Source of the DNA: Brachyspira hampsonii
GTDB lineage: Bacteria > Spirochaetota > Brachyspiria > Brachyspirales > Brachyspiraceae
NCBI RefSeq assembly: GCF_002214805.1
Contig: NZ_CP019914.1
Location: forward strand, 124,001-188,000
Direction: 5' to 3'
Length of the DNA stretch: 64,000 bases
Below, piece by piece: positions 16,363 to 26,091 of this stretch. The translations under genes were made by a program, and so were the position numbers. Position 1 is the first letter of the stretch. Each line of letters opens with the position of its first letter. Under the pieces are notes generated by a model, which saw only the letters and a program-made list of their open reading frames with translations, was not told the DNA's origin and made no database searches.

Positions 16363-18240
16363 TTATTTAATTCTGTCATATAAAGAATCTATTTTATCTT
16401 TATATGCCTCCATAACATTAGCTCTTTTTATTTTTAAAGACTGAGTTAAAAGCCCATTTTCTATTGTGAACTCTTCATCTGTGATTATCATTTTTGCTAT
16501 AGCTTCATAAGGTCTGAATCCGTTCTTATAATTGATTAAATTATCTAACTCTTCTCTTATTAATTTATAAACATCTCTTGAAGAAGAAAGTGTATTTTCA
16601 TCATAAGAAATTTTATGTTTATCAAAATATTCTTTTATATTTTCTTTATTTATTACTATAATAGCTCCTGTTGAAGCTTTATCCTGACCTATAAGCATGA
16701 TTTGATGAATATAAGGCGATTCCAATGCTTTATTTTCTATAGGCTGAGGCTCTACATTTTCACCTGTAAGAAGAACTATTGTTTCTTTTGCTCTTCCTGT
16801 TAATACTATTTCACCTTGCTGAGTATATGCACCTAAATCTCCAGAATTAAAAAATCCATCAACTTTTGCCTGTTTAGTCAATTCCGGATCCTTATAATAT
16901 TCTTTAAAAATATTAGGACCTTTTATATAGCATACTCCCATAACTCCGTCTTTACATATATTTCCTTCTTTATCTCTAATTTCTATTTTTACCTCTGGTA
17001 TTGGAGCACCGCAAGTTCCTCTATAATTTTTATAAGGGGATCTCAATGTAACAACCGGAGAAGTTTCTGTTATACCCCATCCCACAACTAAGTTTATTCC
17101 AACAGCTTCAACAAAGTCTTCTATATACATAGGCAAAGCTCCGCCCCCTGATATAGTGAGACGCATTTTACCGCCTGTTAATTCTAATATTTTACTATAT
17201 ACCATTTTTTTGGCCATTTTATGATAAAGAGGATCAAATATACCTATGCTGTACTCTGATTTTTTATGGCTTTTATATTCATCGCCTAATAAATAAACTA
17301 AATCATTCTGAAATCTTAGACTTCTTATATATTTTAAAGATCTTTTTATGAAAAATTTTGCAAGATTTCTAGCTATTGTTCCTTTTCTGTCTATGTTTTT
17401 CATTACCGTATTATATATATTAACCCATATTGCAGGTACAGAAATAAATATATCAGGTTTTTCTTCTGTGAAATCATTTTTTAAATATCTCTTATTTGTA
17501 ATAGCTGTAAAACAACCTGTTATTGCTGTTACATAAGATATTGTTCTCTCGTATATATGCCAAATAGGAAGTATAGTGAGAAGTTTTTCTCCCGGCTGCA
17601 ATTTTATTATGTCCGGAAGAACTCTTATATTATGAAGTATATTTCCATGCGTGAGTATAACTCCTTTAGGTTTTCCTGTAGTTCCGGAAGTATATATTAT
17701 AGTTGCTGTACTTTCATTAGTTAATTTTGATGCCTTTTTTACAGCAAACTCTTCATCGCCATTTAAACTCTCTTCACCAAGTTCTAAAAGCTTTTCAAAA
17801 GAATATATATTATTATCTGGATCATGTTTAAAACTGTCAAGAAAAACTATTAATGATAAATCCTTATGATGTTTTTTTATCTTATTAAAAACATATTCAT
17901 TTTCTACTAGAACTGCTTGTGCTTCGCTATGTTCTATTATGTAATTCAATTCATCGGATGTAGAATCTATGCCTCTTGGAACATCAGCAGATCCTAATGC
18001 TAAAAGTGCCATATCTGATATAAACCATTCTATCCTATTTTCCGAAAATATAGCAACATGTTTCTTTGATAATCCTTTAAGATCGAATGCCTTAGCGACA
18101 GCATTTATTTTATCATAAAGTTTTTTATATGTGATTGTAATTTTTTCTTCGTTATTATCCCTATATCTGTAAGCAGGACTTTGAGGCATTTTTTTTACTG
18201 TTTCAAAAAATGCACTAGGTATAGATGTGTAATTTTTCAT
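16363..18240 (-). CDS. Long-chain acyl-CoA synthetase (AMP-forming)
   Basis: A 625-residue ANL-superfamily ligase. I place the start at 18240, because GGAGAG lies 7 bases upstream and MKNYTSIPSAFFE is a typical beginning; the in-frame methionine 8 codons earlier has no ribosome binding site. The P-loop-like YTSGTTGKPKG is at residues 183-193. GWGITETSPVV (adenylate binding) and NSGDLGAYTQQGEIVLTGR (hinge) follow. It activates fatty acids to acyl-CoA via acyl-adenylate at the membrane. It resembles the 600+ residue FadD15/FAA type more than the shorter E. coli FadD. The exact chain length is unknown. Confidence 0.87.
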   Translation of the reverse strand: MKNYTSIPSAFFETVKKMPQSPAYRYRDNNEEKITITYKKLYDKINAVAKAFDLKGLSKKHVAIFSENRIEWFISDMALLALGSADVPRGIDSTSDELNYIIEHSEAQAVLVENEYVFNKIKKHHKDLSLIVFLDSFKHDPDNNIYSFEKLLELGEESLNGDEEFAVKKASKLTNESTATIIYTSGTTGKPKGVILTHGNILHNIRVLPDIIKLQPGEKLLTILPIWHIYERTISYVTAITGCFTAITNKRYLKNDFTEEKPDIFISVPAIWVNIYNTVMKNIDRKGTIARNLAKFFIKRSLKYIRSLRFQNDLVYLLGDEYKSHKKSEYSIGIFDPLYHKMAKKMVYSKILELTGGKMRLTISGGGALPMYIEDFVEAVGINLVVGWGITETSPVVTLRSPYKNYRGTCGAPIPEVKIEIRDKEGNICKDGVMGVCYIKGPNIFKEYYKDPELTKQAKVDGFFNSGDLGAYTQQGEIVLTGRAKETIVLLTGENVEPQPIENKALESPYIHQIMLIGQDKASTGAIIVINKENIKEYFDKHKISYDENTLSSSRDVYKLIREELDNLINYKNGFRPYEAIAKMIITDEEFTIENGLLTQSLKIKRANVMEAYKDKIDSLYDRIK

Positions 18241-18320
18241 AATCTCTCCATAATTAATTATCACTATTTAACTATAAAATAATACATAGTCAATTATAAC
18301 TATAATACATATTAAAAATA

Positions 18321-19451
18321 TTACAAGCGATTTGATATATATTTTATTACATTTTCGCTATATGATGATACTGTAAATATATTTAATATTGATTTTGATG
18401 CGTTTATGATATTATTTTTTATATTTTTATCATTATATGCTAATAGTATAGAATTCTCTATTTCATCTGTGTCTTCCATATTGCAGCTAATAGATAAATC
18501 TTTAACTGCTTCATATACTCCTGATTTATTGGATATTATAGATATACAAGAAGAATATAATGCTTCTATAACAGTAAGACCAAATGGTTCATTAACGGCC
18601 GGCATTATTAAAGCGTAACTTTCATTCATCAATTCTCTTTTTTCTTCATCGGTTACAAAACCTTTAAATATAATATTATTATTCATATTTATTTTTTCTG
18701 TTAGTTTTTTTAAATAATTTTCATGTTTGCCTTTTCCTGCTATTATAAATCTTAATTCTTTATCTTCTATTTTTTCAATAAATGATTTAAAAGCAATAAT
18801 AGCCTTTTCCAAATTTTTAGGTTTTTCTATTCTTCCTATGTATAGAAAATGTTTTCCTTCATTGATAGGCATAATATTTTCTATATCAGATATGCAAGGA
18901 TATATAACTTCAGCTTCTCTATCATAAACTCTTTTTACTGCCTCTTTAGTTCTTATACTGTTTGACATTATATAATTTATTTTTTCTATTCCAAATCTAT
19001 CTAAATACATTGTATATCTTGCAATTATATCCCATGTGTTTTGAAGTTTTTTATAGCTTTTATCATCATATCCGTAAAGCCTTACACTAGGTTCATGACA
19101 ATACCAAAAACTTTTTGGAAGTTTAATATTATTTTTTTGTGCATATTTTGAGGCAAAACCAAAGAATATAGATGCCGGAAAATTATGTATTAAAACAGCA
19201 TCATAATCCCTTAATTCATTTGCTAGAAATTTAGATACTTTATTAAAAACAAAAGGATTTAATTTTAAATCGGTTTTTATCTGTTTTATGTAGTTTGGAA
19301 TATTATTCCTTAATCTATAAGTATATATCGTTACTTCTATATTTAATGTATGACAATATTTTGAAAATGAAAGTATTACATTTTCTGCACCGCCATTGTA
19401 TCCAAAAGTAGGATGAAGTATAGCTAATTTTTTCATATTATAGTTATTCAT
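18321..19451 (-). CDS. GT4-family glycosyltransferase
   Basis: A 376-residue GT-B fold enzyme. The N-terminal HPTFGYNGGAENVILSF (from about residue 14) is the acceptor-side glycine loop. YIGRIEKPKNLEKAI starts the donor domain, and NEPFGLTVIEAL is the conserved E-x7-E motif that binds the nucleotide-sugar. Such enzymes add hexoses to lipids, polysaccharides or proteins. The start is uncertain: a second methionine 5 codons on (MKKLAILHP) is equally plausible, and neither has a good ribosome binding site. Neighbours give no pathway clue, although a flagellin gene lies divergently upstream and flagellin glycosylation is one possibility. Confidence 0.82.
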   Translation of the reverse strand: MNNYNMKKLAILHPTFGYNGGAENVILSFSKYCHTLNIEVTIYTYRLRNNIPNYIKQIKTDLKLNPFVFNKVSKFLANELRDYDAVLIHNFPASIFFGFASKYAQKNNIKLPKSFWYCHEPSVRLYGYDDKSYKKLQNTWDIIARYTMYLDRFGIEKINYIMSNSIRTKEAVKRVYDREAEVIYPCISDIENIMPINEGKHFLYIGRIEKPKNLEKAIIAFKSFIEKIEDKELRFIIAGKGKHENYLKKLTEKINMNNNIIFKGFVTDEEKRELMNESYALIMPAVNEPFGLTVIEALYSSCISIISNKSGVYEAVKDLSISCNMEDTDEIENSILLAYNDKNIKNNIINASKSILNIFTVSSYSENVIKYISNRL

Positions 19452-19562
19452 TTCACTAATAATGATTTATTTTTTAATAATTTTAATTATATTATAAACC
19501 TAAAAAGATTAGATTTATAAAATAAATTTAAAGTTTATCTGACTTATTTCATTTAAATAACA

Positions 19563-19588
19563 TAAAATTCTATGATTAATACCGATAA
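19563..19588 (+). promoter_or_regulatory. Sigma-28 (FliA/SigD)-like promoter of the flagellin gene
   Basis: TAAA (19563-19566), 15 bases and CCGATAA (19582-19588) closely match the flagellar sigma-28 consensus (TAAA, about 15 bases, GCCGATAA). It lies about 75 bases upstream of the flagellin ATG. The GC-containing CCGATAA stands out in very AT-rich surroundings. Confidence 0.6.
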
Positions 19589-19660
19589 TATTAGCAAATT
19601 ATTGAAAATATTATTTATTTATTATATAATTAATAAATAAATGAGTGATTGGGGTTTTTT

Positions 19661-20464
19661 ATGATAATAACAAATAATATTAATGCAATTAGAGCAAATA
19701 GATATTTAAAAGTTAATTCTACTGAGCATAAGAAAAAATTTCCTAGTTTATTTGCAGGTGATAAAGGACCTCTAGTACAGAGAAGATATATACTTCGTGC
19801 AGAAAAAAATACCCAAGACGGCATATCTTTTATACAGACAGCTGACGGATATTTGGATGAAACAATAAATATATTGCAGCGTATTAGAGAATTATCAGTA
19901 AAATCTGCAAATGGAATATACAATAATTCTGACAGAGCATATATTCAGGCAGAAGTATCAAATTTAATAGATGAAATAGATAGGGTAGCTAGTCAGGCAC
20001 AATTTAATACTTTAAATATATTGACAGGAAGATTCTCAAATACTGTTAATGCATCAGCAAGTATGTGGATTCATATAGGTCCTAGCAGAGATCAGAGAAA
20101 GAGAATTTATATTGCTACAATGACTGCAAATTCTTTAAAATTAAAAAATGAATTCAACAGTTATGTTTCTGTATCTTCAGTAAGCAAAGCAAATAGAACT
20201 ATAGGAATAATAGATGAAGCTATAGGATATGTTATTAAACAAAGATCTGATTTAGGAGCTTATAAAAATAGATTTAATACATATATTCAAGGACTTATGA
20301 CTTCTTATGAGAATGTAATTGCTTACGGCAGTAAAAAAATGGATAGAGATGTAGCTGAAGCTTCTATTTTTGAGGCTATAAGCTCAATAAAATCGCAGTC
20401 TGCTTTAGCTATGCTTGTACATTCTAATAATTTACCTAAAGATGCTTTGAATTTATTAAGATAG
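19661..20464 (+). CDS. Divergent FlaB-family flagellin
   Basis: A 267-residue flagellin. I start it at the ATG at 19661, preceded by GGGG 6 bases upstream, which gives the family N-terminus MIITNNINAI. The D1 region is strongly conserved (NTQDGISFIQTADGYLDET, then RIRELSVKSANGIYNNSDRA and QFNTLNILTGRF). The C-terminus ends KDALNLLR, as spirochaete FlaB proteins do. The first D0/D1 helix is odd: the usual 'KLSSGLRINRAGDDASGLA' block is replaced by KKKFPSLFAGDKGPLVQRRY and appears shortened. The outer D2/D3 domains are absent, as in periplasmic-filament core flagellins. It has its own sigma-28-like promoter and no flagellar neighbours. It may be a minor or modified filament subunit. Confidence 0.8.
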   Translation: MIITNNINAIRANRYLKVNSTEHKKKFPSLFAGDKGPLVQRRYILRAEKNTQDGISFIQTADGYLDETINILQRIRELSVKSANGIYNNSDRAYIQAEVSNLIDEIDRVASQAQFNTLNILTGRFSNTVNASASMWIHIGPSRDQRKRIYIATMTANSLKLKNEFNSYVSVSSVSKANRTIGIIDEAIGYVIKQRSDLGAYKNRFNTYIQGLMTSYENVIAYGSKKMDRDVAEASIFEAISSIKSQSALAMLVHSNNLPKDALNLLR

Positions 20465-20473
20465 TCTCATAAT

Positions 20474-20502
20474 TTGATTTAATTTTACAATTATGATATA
20501 AT
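20474..20502 (+). promoter_or_regulatory. Sigma-70 promoter of chemoreceptor 1
   Basis: TTGATT (20474-20479), a 17-base spacer and TATAAT (20497-20502) lie 31 bases before the ATG at 20534. The gene therefore appears to be expressed by the housekeeping sigma factor, unlike the flagellin just upstream. Confidence 0.65.
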
Positions 20503-20533
20503 CGTATTAAAATTTTATAATAAGGGTTACAAA

Positions 20534-22774
20534 ATGAAACTTAATAGTTTAACATTTAAAATACCGCTTATTATGGGACTTTCTATTACATTATCAATAT
20601 TTGTAATAACAGGTATAATGTTTTTAATATCATTGAAGTCCGTTGATATAGCGGCTCAAAATGGATTTGAAACTACAGCCGTTGCTTATGAAAGCACGGT
20701 TAATCTATGGATAGAAGAACAACAATCAAAGGTAGATTCTTTTTCTACAAATCAAAGTATTATTAATTATTTATTAGATAGGACAGAAGAAAATGCACAA
20801 ATTGCAGCTGATAGTCTTTCAGAATTTAAAAATTATAGAAAATCATCACTTCATTTTGTAATTTTAGATACGGATGGAAAGGTTTTGCTTGATTCTGAAG
20901 GCGGCAGTTTAATGAATTATAATCATGGCTCGGATTCTGATTTTTATTCATATAGAAATAATTCTGAAAATGAGAGAATATGGATTTCTAAATCGGCTAT
21001 AACAGGAAAGCCTGTATTCAAAATGTATTCGGATATAAATGATGCTAATGGTAATATAATAGGCGTGTTATCATATCATATTGATTGGGCTGATTTTATA
21101 GGACATTCTATATCCAATTATAAATACGGCGAAACAGGAAATATTATCATAATAGATGAAAATAAGAATGTAATAGCTTCTAAAGATGAAACTAAAGTAT
21201 TAACTAGTCTTTCAGAATTTGAGCCTTTAAAAGATATTACAGAGCTTAAAACAGGAATAAAACATTATAGAGGTGAAGATGGAAAACTTTATATGCTTTA
21301 TTTTAACACTATTATTTATCCTCATTGGTATATAATAGTAACTATAACTGAAAGCGAGCTTTATAGTCCTGTTAATAATATGTTAAGACATCCTATATAT
21401 ATAGCTGCTATTTTAATTATTTTATTTATTATTCTAATTTGGCTATTTTCAAGATATATAACATCTCCTATTAAAGAGATTGTTAAAGAGGCTGATAATA
21501 TTGCAAATGGAGATTTGACCACTGTAATATCTCAAAAACATTTGAATAGAAAAGATGAAATAGGTGATATTTTAAATAGCTTTAATAAAATGAAAAAAGT
21601 TATAAAGGATATTATTAAAGTTGTAAATTCAAATATATCGCAAACAAAAAGAACAGCTTATAGTTTATATTATTCAAATAAAGATCTTTCAGAAAGAACT
21701 ATATCTCAGGCATCGGATATAAATGAAACAACATCATTTATGAAAAATATTTCTTTAGCTATAGATGAGTCTACAGATAATATGAAATCTATGAGTGAAG
21801 GTATGATAGATGCTAGAAATGAAATAAATAATGCCGGATCTATAATATTTGATACTGCTAAAAATACAGAGCTTGTTTTTGAATCTAGTAAAAAGATAGC
21901 TGATATTATAAAGATAATTGAAGATATAGCGTTTCAAACTAATATATTGGCTTTAAATGCATCTGTAGAGGCAGCAAGGGCAGGAGAGCAGGGCAGAGGA
22001 TTTGCAGTTGTTGCTTCAGAAGTTAGAAACTTAGCATTGAATACATCCGAGTCAGCTAAAAATATCACTTCTCTAATAGAAGATAGTAATGATAAAATTA
22101 AAAAAGCTACCGATTCTGCTAATATGTCGCAAAAATTATTTGTAGAAATAAAGAAAAAAATAGAAAATACTACTAATATAATGAAAGAGATGGTTGTAAA
22201 AATTAATAAACAGCAGGAAGATGTTTCTAAAATTAATAATTCTATGCTTAGTATAGATGCCAAAACTAAAGATAATGCTGATTTAGTTGAACTTATGAAA
22301 AATTCTTCTTCAGAATTAGAGAAACAAACTAATAACTTTTTTAGTGCTGTAAGTTTCTTCAAAACCGGTGTTTATCATTTGGATTGGTCTGAAAGTTATA
22401 ATACTAATAATGAGCATATAGATGAACAGCATAAAAAATTATTAAATTTTATTAATGATATATATTCTGCCATATATGAAGAAGATGAGGATAGAGTAAA
22501 AAATGTATTTAATATGACATTAGATTATACTAAATACCATTTTGCTGATGAAGAAAAACTTCAAAAAGAAAATGCTGATAGATATAAAAAAATAAAAGAG
22601 CATTTTGAACAGCATAGAAGTTTTGAGAATTTAGTGTCTAAAAAGATTTCTGAATTGAATACATCTAATAATTGGAAAAATACGGCTTTAGATATGGCAA
22701 ATATTTTGAGTAAATGGCTTATTCAGCATATAGGGGTTTGGGATAAAGAATTTGTAAAAATAGCTGGAATATAG
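20534..22774 (+). CDS. Methyl-accepting chemotaxis protein with C-terminal hemerythrin domain (1)
   Basis: A 746-residue chemoreceptor. TM1 is at about residues 11-33, a periplasmic dCache-type sensor at 34-285, TM2 at 287-308 and HAMP at 309-361. The cytoplasmic signalling helix has the tip [20 protein letters not shown] and then [14 protein letters not shown]. From residue 618 to the end there is a complete bacteriohemerythrin: His633, His669, Glu673, His690, His694, His732 and Asp737 form the full di-iron ligand set. Such domains bind O2, and DcrH of Desulfovibrio is the known MCP-hemerythrin precedent. It should sense a periplasmic ligand plus cytoplasmic oxygen or redox state and signal to CheA/CheW. 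A paralogue follows downstream. Confidence 0.92.
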   Translation: MKLNSLTFKIPLIMGLSITLSIFVITGIMFLISLKSVDIAAQNGFETTAVAYESTVNLWIEEQQSKVDSFSTNQSIINYLLDRTEENAQIAADSLSEFKNYRKSSLHFVILDTDGKVLLDSEGGSLMNYNHGSDSDFYSYRNNSENERIWISKSAITGKPVFKMYSDINDANGNIIGVLSYHIDWADFIGHSISNYKYGETGNIIIIDENKNVIASKDETKVLTSLSEFEPLKDITELKTGIKHYRGEDGKLYMLYFNTIIYPHWYIIVTITESELYSPVNNMLRHPIYIAAILIILFIILIWLFSRYITSPIKEIVKEADNIANGDLTTVISQKHLNRKDEIGDILNSFNKMKKVIKDIIKVVNSNISQTKRTAYSLYYSNKDLSERTISQASDINETTSFMKNISLAIDESTDNMKSMSEGMIDARNEINNAGSIIFDTAKNTELVFESSKKIADIIKIIEDIAFQTNILALNASVEAARAGEQGRGFAVVASEVRNLALNTSESAKNITSLIEDSNDKIKKATDSANMSQKLFVEIKKKIENTTNIMKEMVVKINKQQEDVSKINNSMLSIDAKTKDNADLVELMKNSSSELEKQTNNFFSAVSFFKTGVYHLDWSESYNTNNEHIDEQHKKLLNFINDIYSAIYEEDEDRVKNVFNMTLDYTKYHFADEEKLQKENADRYKKIKEHFEQHRSFENLVSKKISELNTSNNWKNTALDMANILSKWLIQHIGVWDKEFVKIAGI

Positions 22775-22924
22775 TAATAAAATTTTATATTATACACGAT
22801 ATTATTATAAAAATATTTTGCAATATAAAAAACTTTTATTATATTTTTAATATATAATTATTTCATAAAAAGTGAATATTATATACTTATTGATAATTAA
22901 TGCTTATAAGATATATATGCTATA

Positions 22925-22953
22925 TTGAAATTTATTTTTATAAGTGTTATTAT
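22925..22953 (+). promoter_or_regulatory. Sigma-70 promoter of chemoreceptor 2
   Basis: TTGAAA (22925-22930), a 17-base spacer and TATTAT (22948-22953) lie about 38 bases before the ATG at 22992, so the two receptors have separate promoters. Confidence 0.55.
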
Positions 22954-22991
22954 TTTATCTATACATAAAAAATATACTTCGGAGAGAAAGT

Positions 22992-25256
22992 ATGAAAATA
23001 TATAGTTTAAGGTTTAAAATACCTTTTTTATTTGTAACTGCTATAGTTTTGTCTATATTACTTAGTGTTGGGGTTGTATTATTCTTTAGTACAAAGGTTA
23101 TAGATGATGCTGTTGAAAGCGGATTTGAATCTACATCAATTTCTTATAAAAATTTAATCAATCTTTGGTTAGAGGATAATTATTCTTCTATGAAAAATTT
23201 TATTACTTCTGAGGCATTAATAAATTTTTTATTAAATATTGAAGATGAAACTTTAAAACTTAGGGCTGAAGAAGCTTTAAAATATTTCAAAACTTCAAAA
23301 AGTTCATTTATTAATTTTATATTATTAGATTTAAACGGAAACTCTATAATAGATTCTGAAAACGGTATTCTCAATAATGTAACTATGGATAAAAATGATG
23401 AAGGTTGGAAGAAATTTGTTTCCGGCGGATATAATCAGGGAGGCGAGGCAAGTGTAAGTAAATCAGTTGCCACTGGAAATCCTACTTATAGAATATGGGC
23501 TGGAATAAAAGATAATACCGGAAGGGTTATAGGAGTATTATCTGGAAATGTAGATTGGGGAAATTTAATTAATGGATATATTTTAAATGTAAAAATCGGA
23601 GAAACCGGAAAAATATCCATAATAGACGGAAATAAAAAAATATTAGCTCATAATGACAAGAATAAAATTTTAACTACTGCAGAAAGTTATCTTCCTTATG
23701 ATGAGGTTTTAAAAAATAAAAACGGTATTATGCATTATAAGGATAGTTCTGATAATCAAAAGTATTTAATGTCATACTACAATGTAGATAATACAGATTG
23801 GTATATCATAATAACTATTTTAGAAAAAGAATTATATTCTTCATTAGGAAAAACTATTATATTCTCAATATTATTCGGAATAGCTATAATAATTATTGTA
23901 ACTATTGTTATTATAGCATTTACAAGAAGATTAACATCTCCGCTTAAAGAAGCTTTGAGATTGGCGAATTTAATATCTAAAGGAGATTTGACTTTTGATG
24001 TAAATAATAAATATTTTGAAAGAAAAGATGAAACAGGAGAATTAATAAAAAGTTTTGATGATATAAAAACATCTATAAGAGATATTATAGATGTAGCTAA
24101 TTCTAATGTTGCTTTGACTAAGAGAACTGCTTATTCTTTATCATATTCAAATAAAGATTTGGCTACTAGAACTTTGGATCAGGCATCAGATTTGGAAAAG
24201 ACTGCCGAAGCTACAGAGGAGATTTCAAGCACTATAAAGAAAACAGCAGAAAATGCTTCTATTATTAATGATATGATGACAGATGCAAGAAACGCAGTAG
24301 AAAAAGCCGGAAGCATCATTGCTGAAACAGCTCAAAATACTAGTCAGGCATTTGAATACAGTCAAAAGATTAGCGGATTAGTAAAGTTTATTGAAGATAT
24401 AGCATTCCAAACTAATATATTGGCTTTGAACGCTTCAGTAGAGGCAGCAAGGGCAGGAGAGCAGGGCAGAGGATTTGCAGTTGTTGCTTCTGAGGTTAGA
24501 AATTTGGCACAAACTACTCAAAGCTCTGTTAATAATATTACTTCATTTATTACAGAAAGTAATGATAAGGTAAAAAAAGCAACTGATTCTGCTAATATGT
24601 CCAGAACTTTATTTGAAGATATAGAAAGTAAAATTGAAGAGACTACAAGAGTTATAGCTGATATGGCCAATACTACTAAAGAACAATTAATAGGTATAGA
24701 CAGCATAAATAGTGCTATGTCTAATATGGATGCTCAAACTCAAGATAATAGTACATTAGTTTCATCTATGCATGAATCATCTAAGGAACTTGAAGATCAA
24801 ATGGAGCAGTTATCCAATGCTATGTCTTTCTTTAAGGTTGGTGCTAAAAAGTTAGAATGGCTTGATCAGTATTATACTCATAATAAAACTATAGATAGTC
24901 AGCATGTTCAGATAATAGAATATGCTAATAAGGTTCATACAGCTTTATATAATGGTGTAAAAGAAGATGTTGATGAAGCATTTAAAGGTGCTATTAATTA
25001 TACTAAATACCATTTTTCTGAAGAACAAAAAATACAGGTTGCTCACAAAGATAAATATCATAAGATTAAAGAGCATTTTGAAGAACATAGAAGATTTGAA
25101 AAGGCTATTGATGATCAATATAAAGCATTTAAATCCAGCAATGATTGGCGTCAGATAGCTATTGACTTTTCTGATCTTTTAGCTAAACTGCTAATAGAGC
25201 ATATAGGTGTATGGGATAAAGAGTTTGTAAAAATTGCCGGTATAAAAGATTCTTAA
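22992..25256 (+). CDS. Methyl-accepting chemotaxis protein with C-terminal hemerythrin domain (2)
   Basis: A 754-residue paralogue of the preceding receptor with the same order: TM1, dCache-type sensor, TM2, HAMP, MCP signalling domain, hemerythrin. The start at 22992 is set by GGAGAG 5 bases upstream and by [12 protein letters not shown], which matches the start of receptor 1. The periplasmic sensors have diverged much more than the signalling tip, which shares a 53-base block of identical DNA with receptor 1. The hemerythrin ligands are all present ([29 protein letters not shown]). The pair probably arose by tandem duplication, then diversified in ligand while keeping the O2/redox module. 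It ends in a hairpin terminator lying inside the convergent next gene. Confidence 0.92.
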   Translation: MKIYSLRFKIPFLFVTAIVLSILLSVGVVLFFSTKVIDDAVESGFESTSISYKNLINLWLEDNYSSMKNFITSEALINFLLNIEDETLKLRAEEALKYFKTSKSSFINFILLDLNGNSIIDSENGILNNVTMDKNDEGWKKFVSGGYNQGGEASVSKSVATGNPTYRIWAGIKDNTGRVIGVLSGNVDWGNLINGYILNVKIGETGKISIIDGNKKILAHNDKNKILTTAESYLPYDEVLKNKNGIMHYKDSSDNQKYLMSYYNVDNTDWYIIITILEKELYSSLGKTIIFSILFGIAIIIIVTIVIIAFTRRLTSPLKEALRLANLISKGDLTFDVNNKYFERKDETGELIKSFDDIKTSIRDIIDVANSNVALTKRTAYSLSYSNKDLATRTLDQASDLEKTAEATEEISSTIKKTAENASIINDMMTDARNAVEKAGSIIAETAQNTSQAFEYSQKISGLVKFIEDIAFQTNILALNASVEAARAGEQGRGFAVVASEVRNLAQTTQSSVNNITSFITESNDKVKKATDSANMSRTLFEDIESKIEETTRVIADMANTTKEQLIGIDSINSAMSNMDAQTQDNSTLVSSMHESSKELEDQMEQLSNAMSFFKVGAKKLEWLDQYYTHNKTIDSQHVQIIEYANKVHTALYNGVKEDVDEAFKGAINYTKYHFSEEQKIQVAHKDKYHKIKEHFEEHRRFEKAIDDQYKAFKSSNDWRQIAIDFSDLLAKLLIEHIGVWDKEFVKIAGIKDS

Positions 25257-25260
25257 AATA

Positions 25261-25818
25261 TTATTTCCAATTAGAACCAAATGGAGAGCTTTCTATAAGT
25301 CTATTATAGAAAAGCTCTCTTGTTTTATTTAAAAACTTTTTTGTTTCTTCGCTTGAATAATCCGCATAAGTCCATTCTAATTCACTGTATCCTTTTTTCT
25401 TTTTATATATCAGAGTTAAATCTGCAAATACTCCGTCTTTTAAATATATCCTATGCGTAAAATTTTTATTTGTAACTAGAATAAAATTTTCCAAAGTTAA
25501 TATGGCAGGATCTATATTGATTTTTCTTCTATTATTTTCATCTGAATATTCTTTTTCTATAATGTCTGTTATTTTTTTTACATCGCTTATGTAATCTCTT
25601 TCTATCATATCTTTAAAAACTACAAATCTTTTATTTAGATATTCTCCCATTTCTTCTTTATAATAAACAGAATGTGAAAATAAATATTCATCACTTATAA
25701 TCTCAATTTCACCAAAATGATAAATGAGTTTTTCTAATACACAATTATATACATCTATGTTATTATACATTAATGCAGTAACAAGAACTGCTTTTGATTG
25801 TTTTAATACTTTACTCAT
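25261..25818 (-). CDS. DUF4416 family protein
   Basis: A 185-residue cytoplasmic protein. It begins with a KAVLVTALMYNNIDVYN strand-helix unit and has the family pattern EEMGEYLNKRFVVFKDMI, then INIDPAILTLENFILVTNK, HRIYLKDGVFADLTLIYKK and ELEWTYADYSSEE. These match the DUF4416 family, widespread in spirochaetes, Thermotogae and deltaproteobacteria and with no established function. It is convergent with chemoreceptor 2, whose terminator hairpin (25284-25326) overlaps its last 14 codons or so. The family call is good; the role is unknown. Confidence 0.8.
   Translation of the reverse strand: MSKVLKQSKAVLVTALMYNNIDVYNCVLEKLIYHFGEIEIISDEYLFSHSVYYKEEMGEYLNKRFVVFKDMIERDYISDVKKITDIIEKEYSDENNRRKINIDPAILTLENFILVTNKNFTHRIYLKDGVFADLTLIYKKKKGYSELEWTYADYSSEETKKFLNKTRELFYNRLIESSPFGSNWK
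25284..25326 (+). terminator. Terminator of chemoreceptor 2 inside a convergent gene
   Basis: A long stem (GAGAGCTTTCTATA, 25284-25297, with TATAGAAAAGCTCTC, 25305-25319, one bulge) is followed by TTGTTTT. It sits 28 bases past the chemoreceptor stop codon but within the 3' coding sequence of the DUF4416 gene. Confidence 0.7.
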
Positions 25819-25879
25819 AGTTACTATATTATTTTAATTTATATTTCTATATGTTTTAATGTACATTATATATCTTCTA

Positions 25880-25912
25880 TTGACAAAAATACTTTATTAT
25901 GTTAATGTATAT
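25880..25912 (+). promoter_or_regulatory. Possible promoter/operator facing a gene-free stem-loop
   Basis: A perfect TTGACA (25880-25885) is followed after 17 bases by TAATGT, a weak -10 box. It overlaps a 17-base stretch (25896-25912) identical to part of the giant gene's promoter (57940-57956). No plus-strand gene follows, only the inverted-repeat element at 25971-26067, so any transcript would be a small RNA. Confidence 0.3.
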
Positions 25913-25970
25913 AGGCTATTAATTATGCAATCAATAATATATTTCTAAAATGAAATTTATCTTTTTTATA

Positions 25971-26067
25971 TGCCTCATATTACACATATTTTGTTAAGAT
26001 ATAAAAATCTCTAAAACCCTAACATCATTTATTTTAACAAACTCTTGATAAAGTATAATATGAGGCA
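25971..26067. repeat. 97-bp element with 12-bp perfect terminal inverted repeats
   Basis: TGCCTCATATTA (25971-25982) and its exact complement TAATATGAGGCA (26056-26067) bound the element. Inside, TTTGTTAA and TTAACAAA form a second nested pair. It lies between the divergently placed start of the DUF4416 gene and the end of argD and has no coding capacity. It could be a MITE-like repeat, a structured RNA or an unusual argD terminator. Confidence 0.5.
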
Positions 26068-26091
26068 CCTTTATTTATTTTATAAAAAACA

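Noticed and set aside
19649-19660. Four extra N-terminal codons for the flagellin
   Set aside because: The TTG at 19649 has no ribosome binding site; the ATG at 19661 gives the conserved flagellin start and has GGGG 6 bases upstream.
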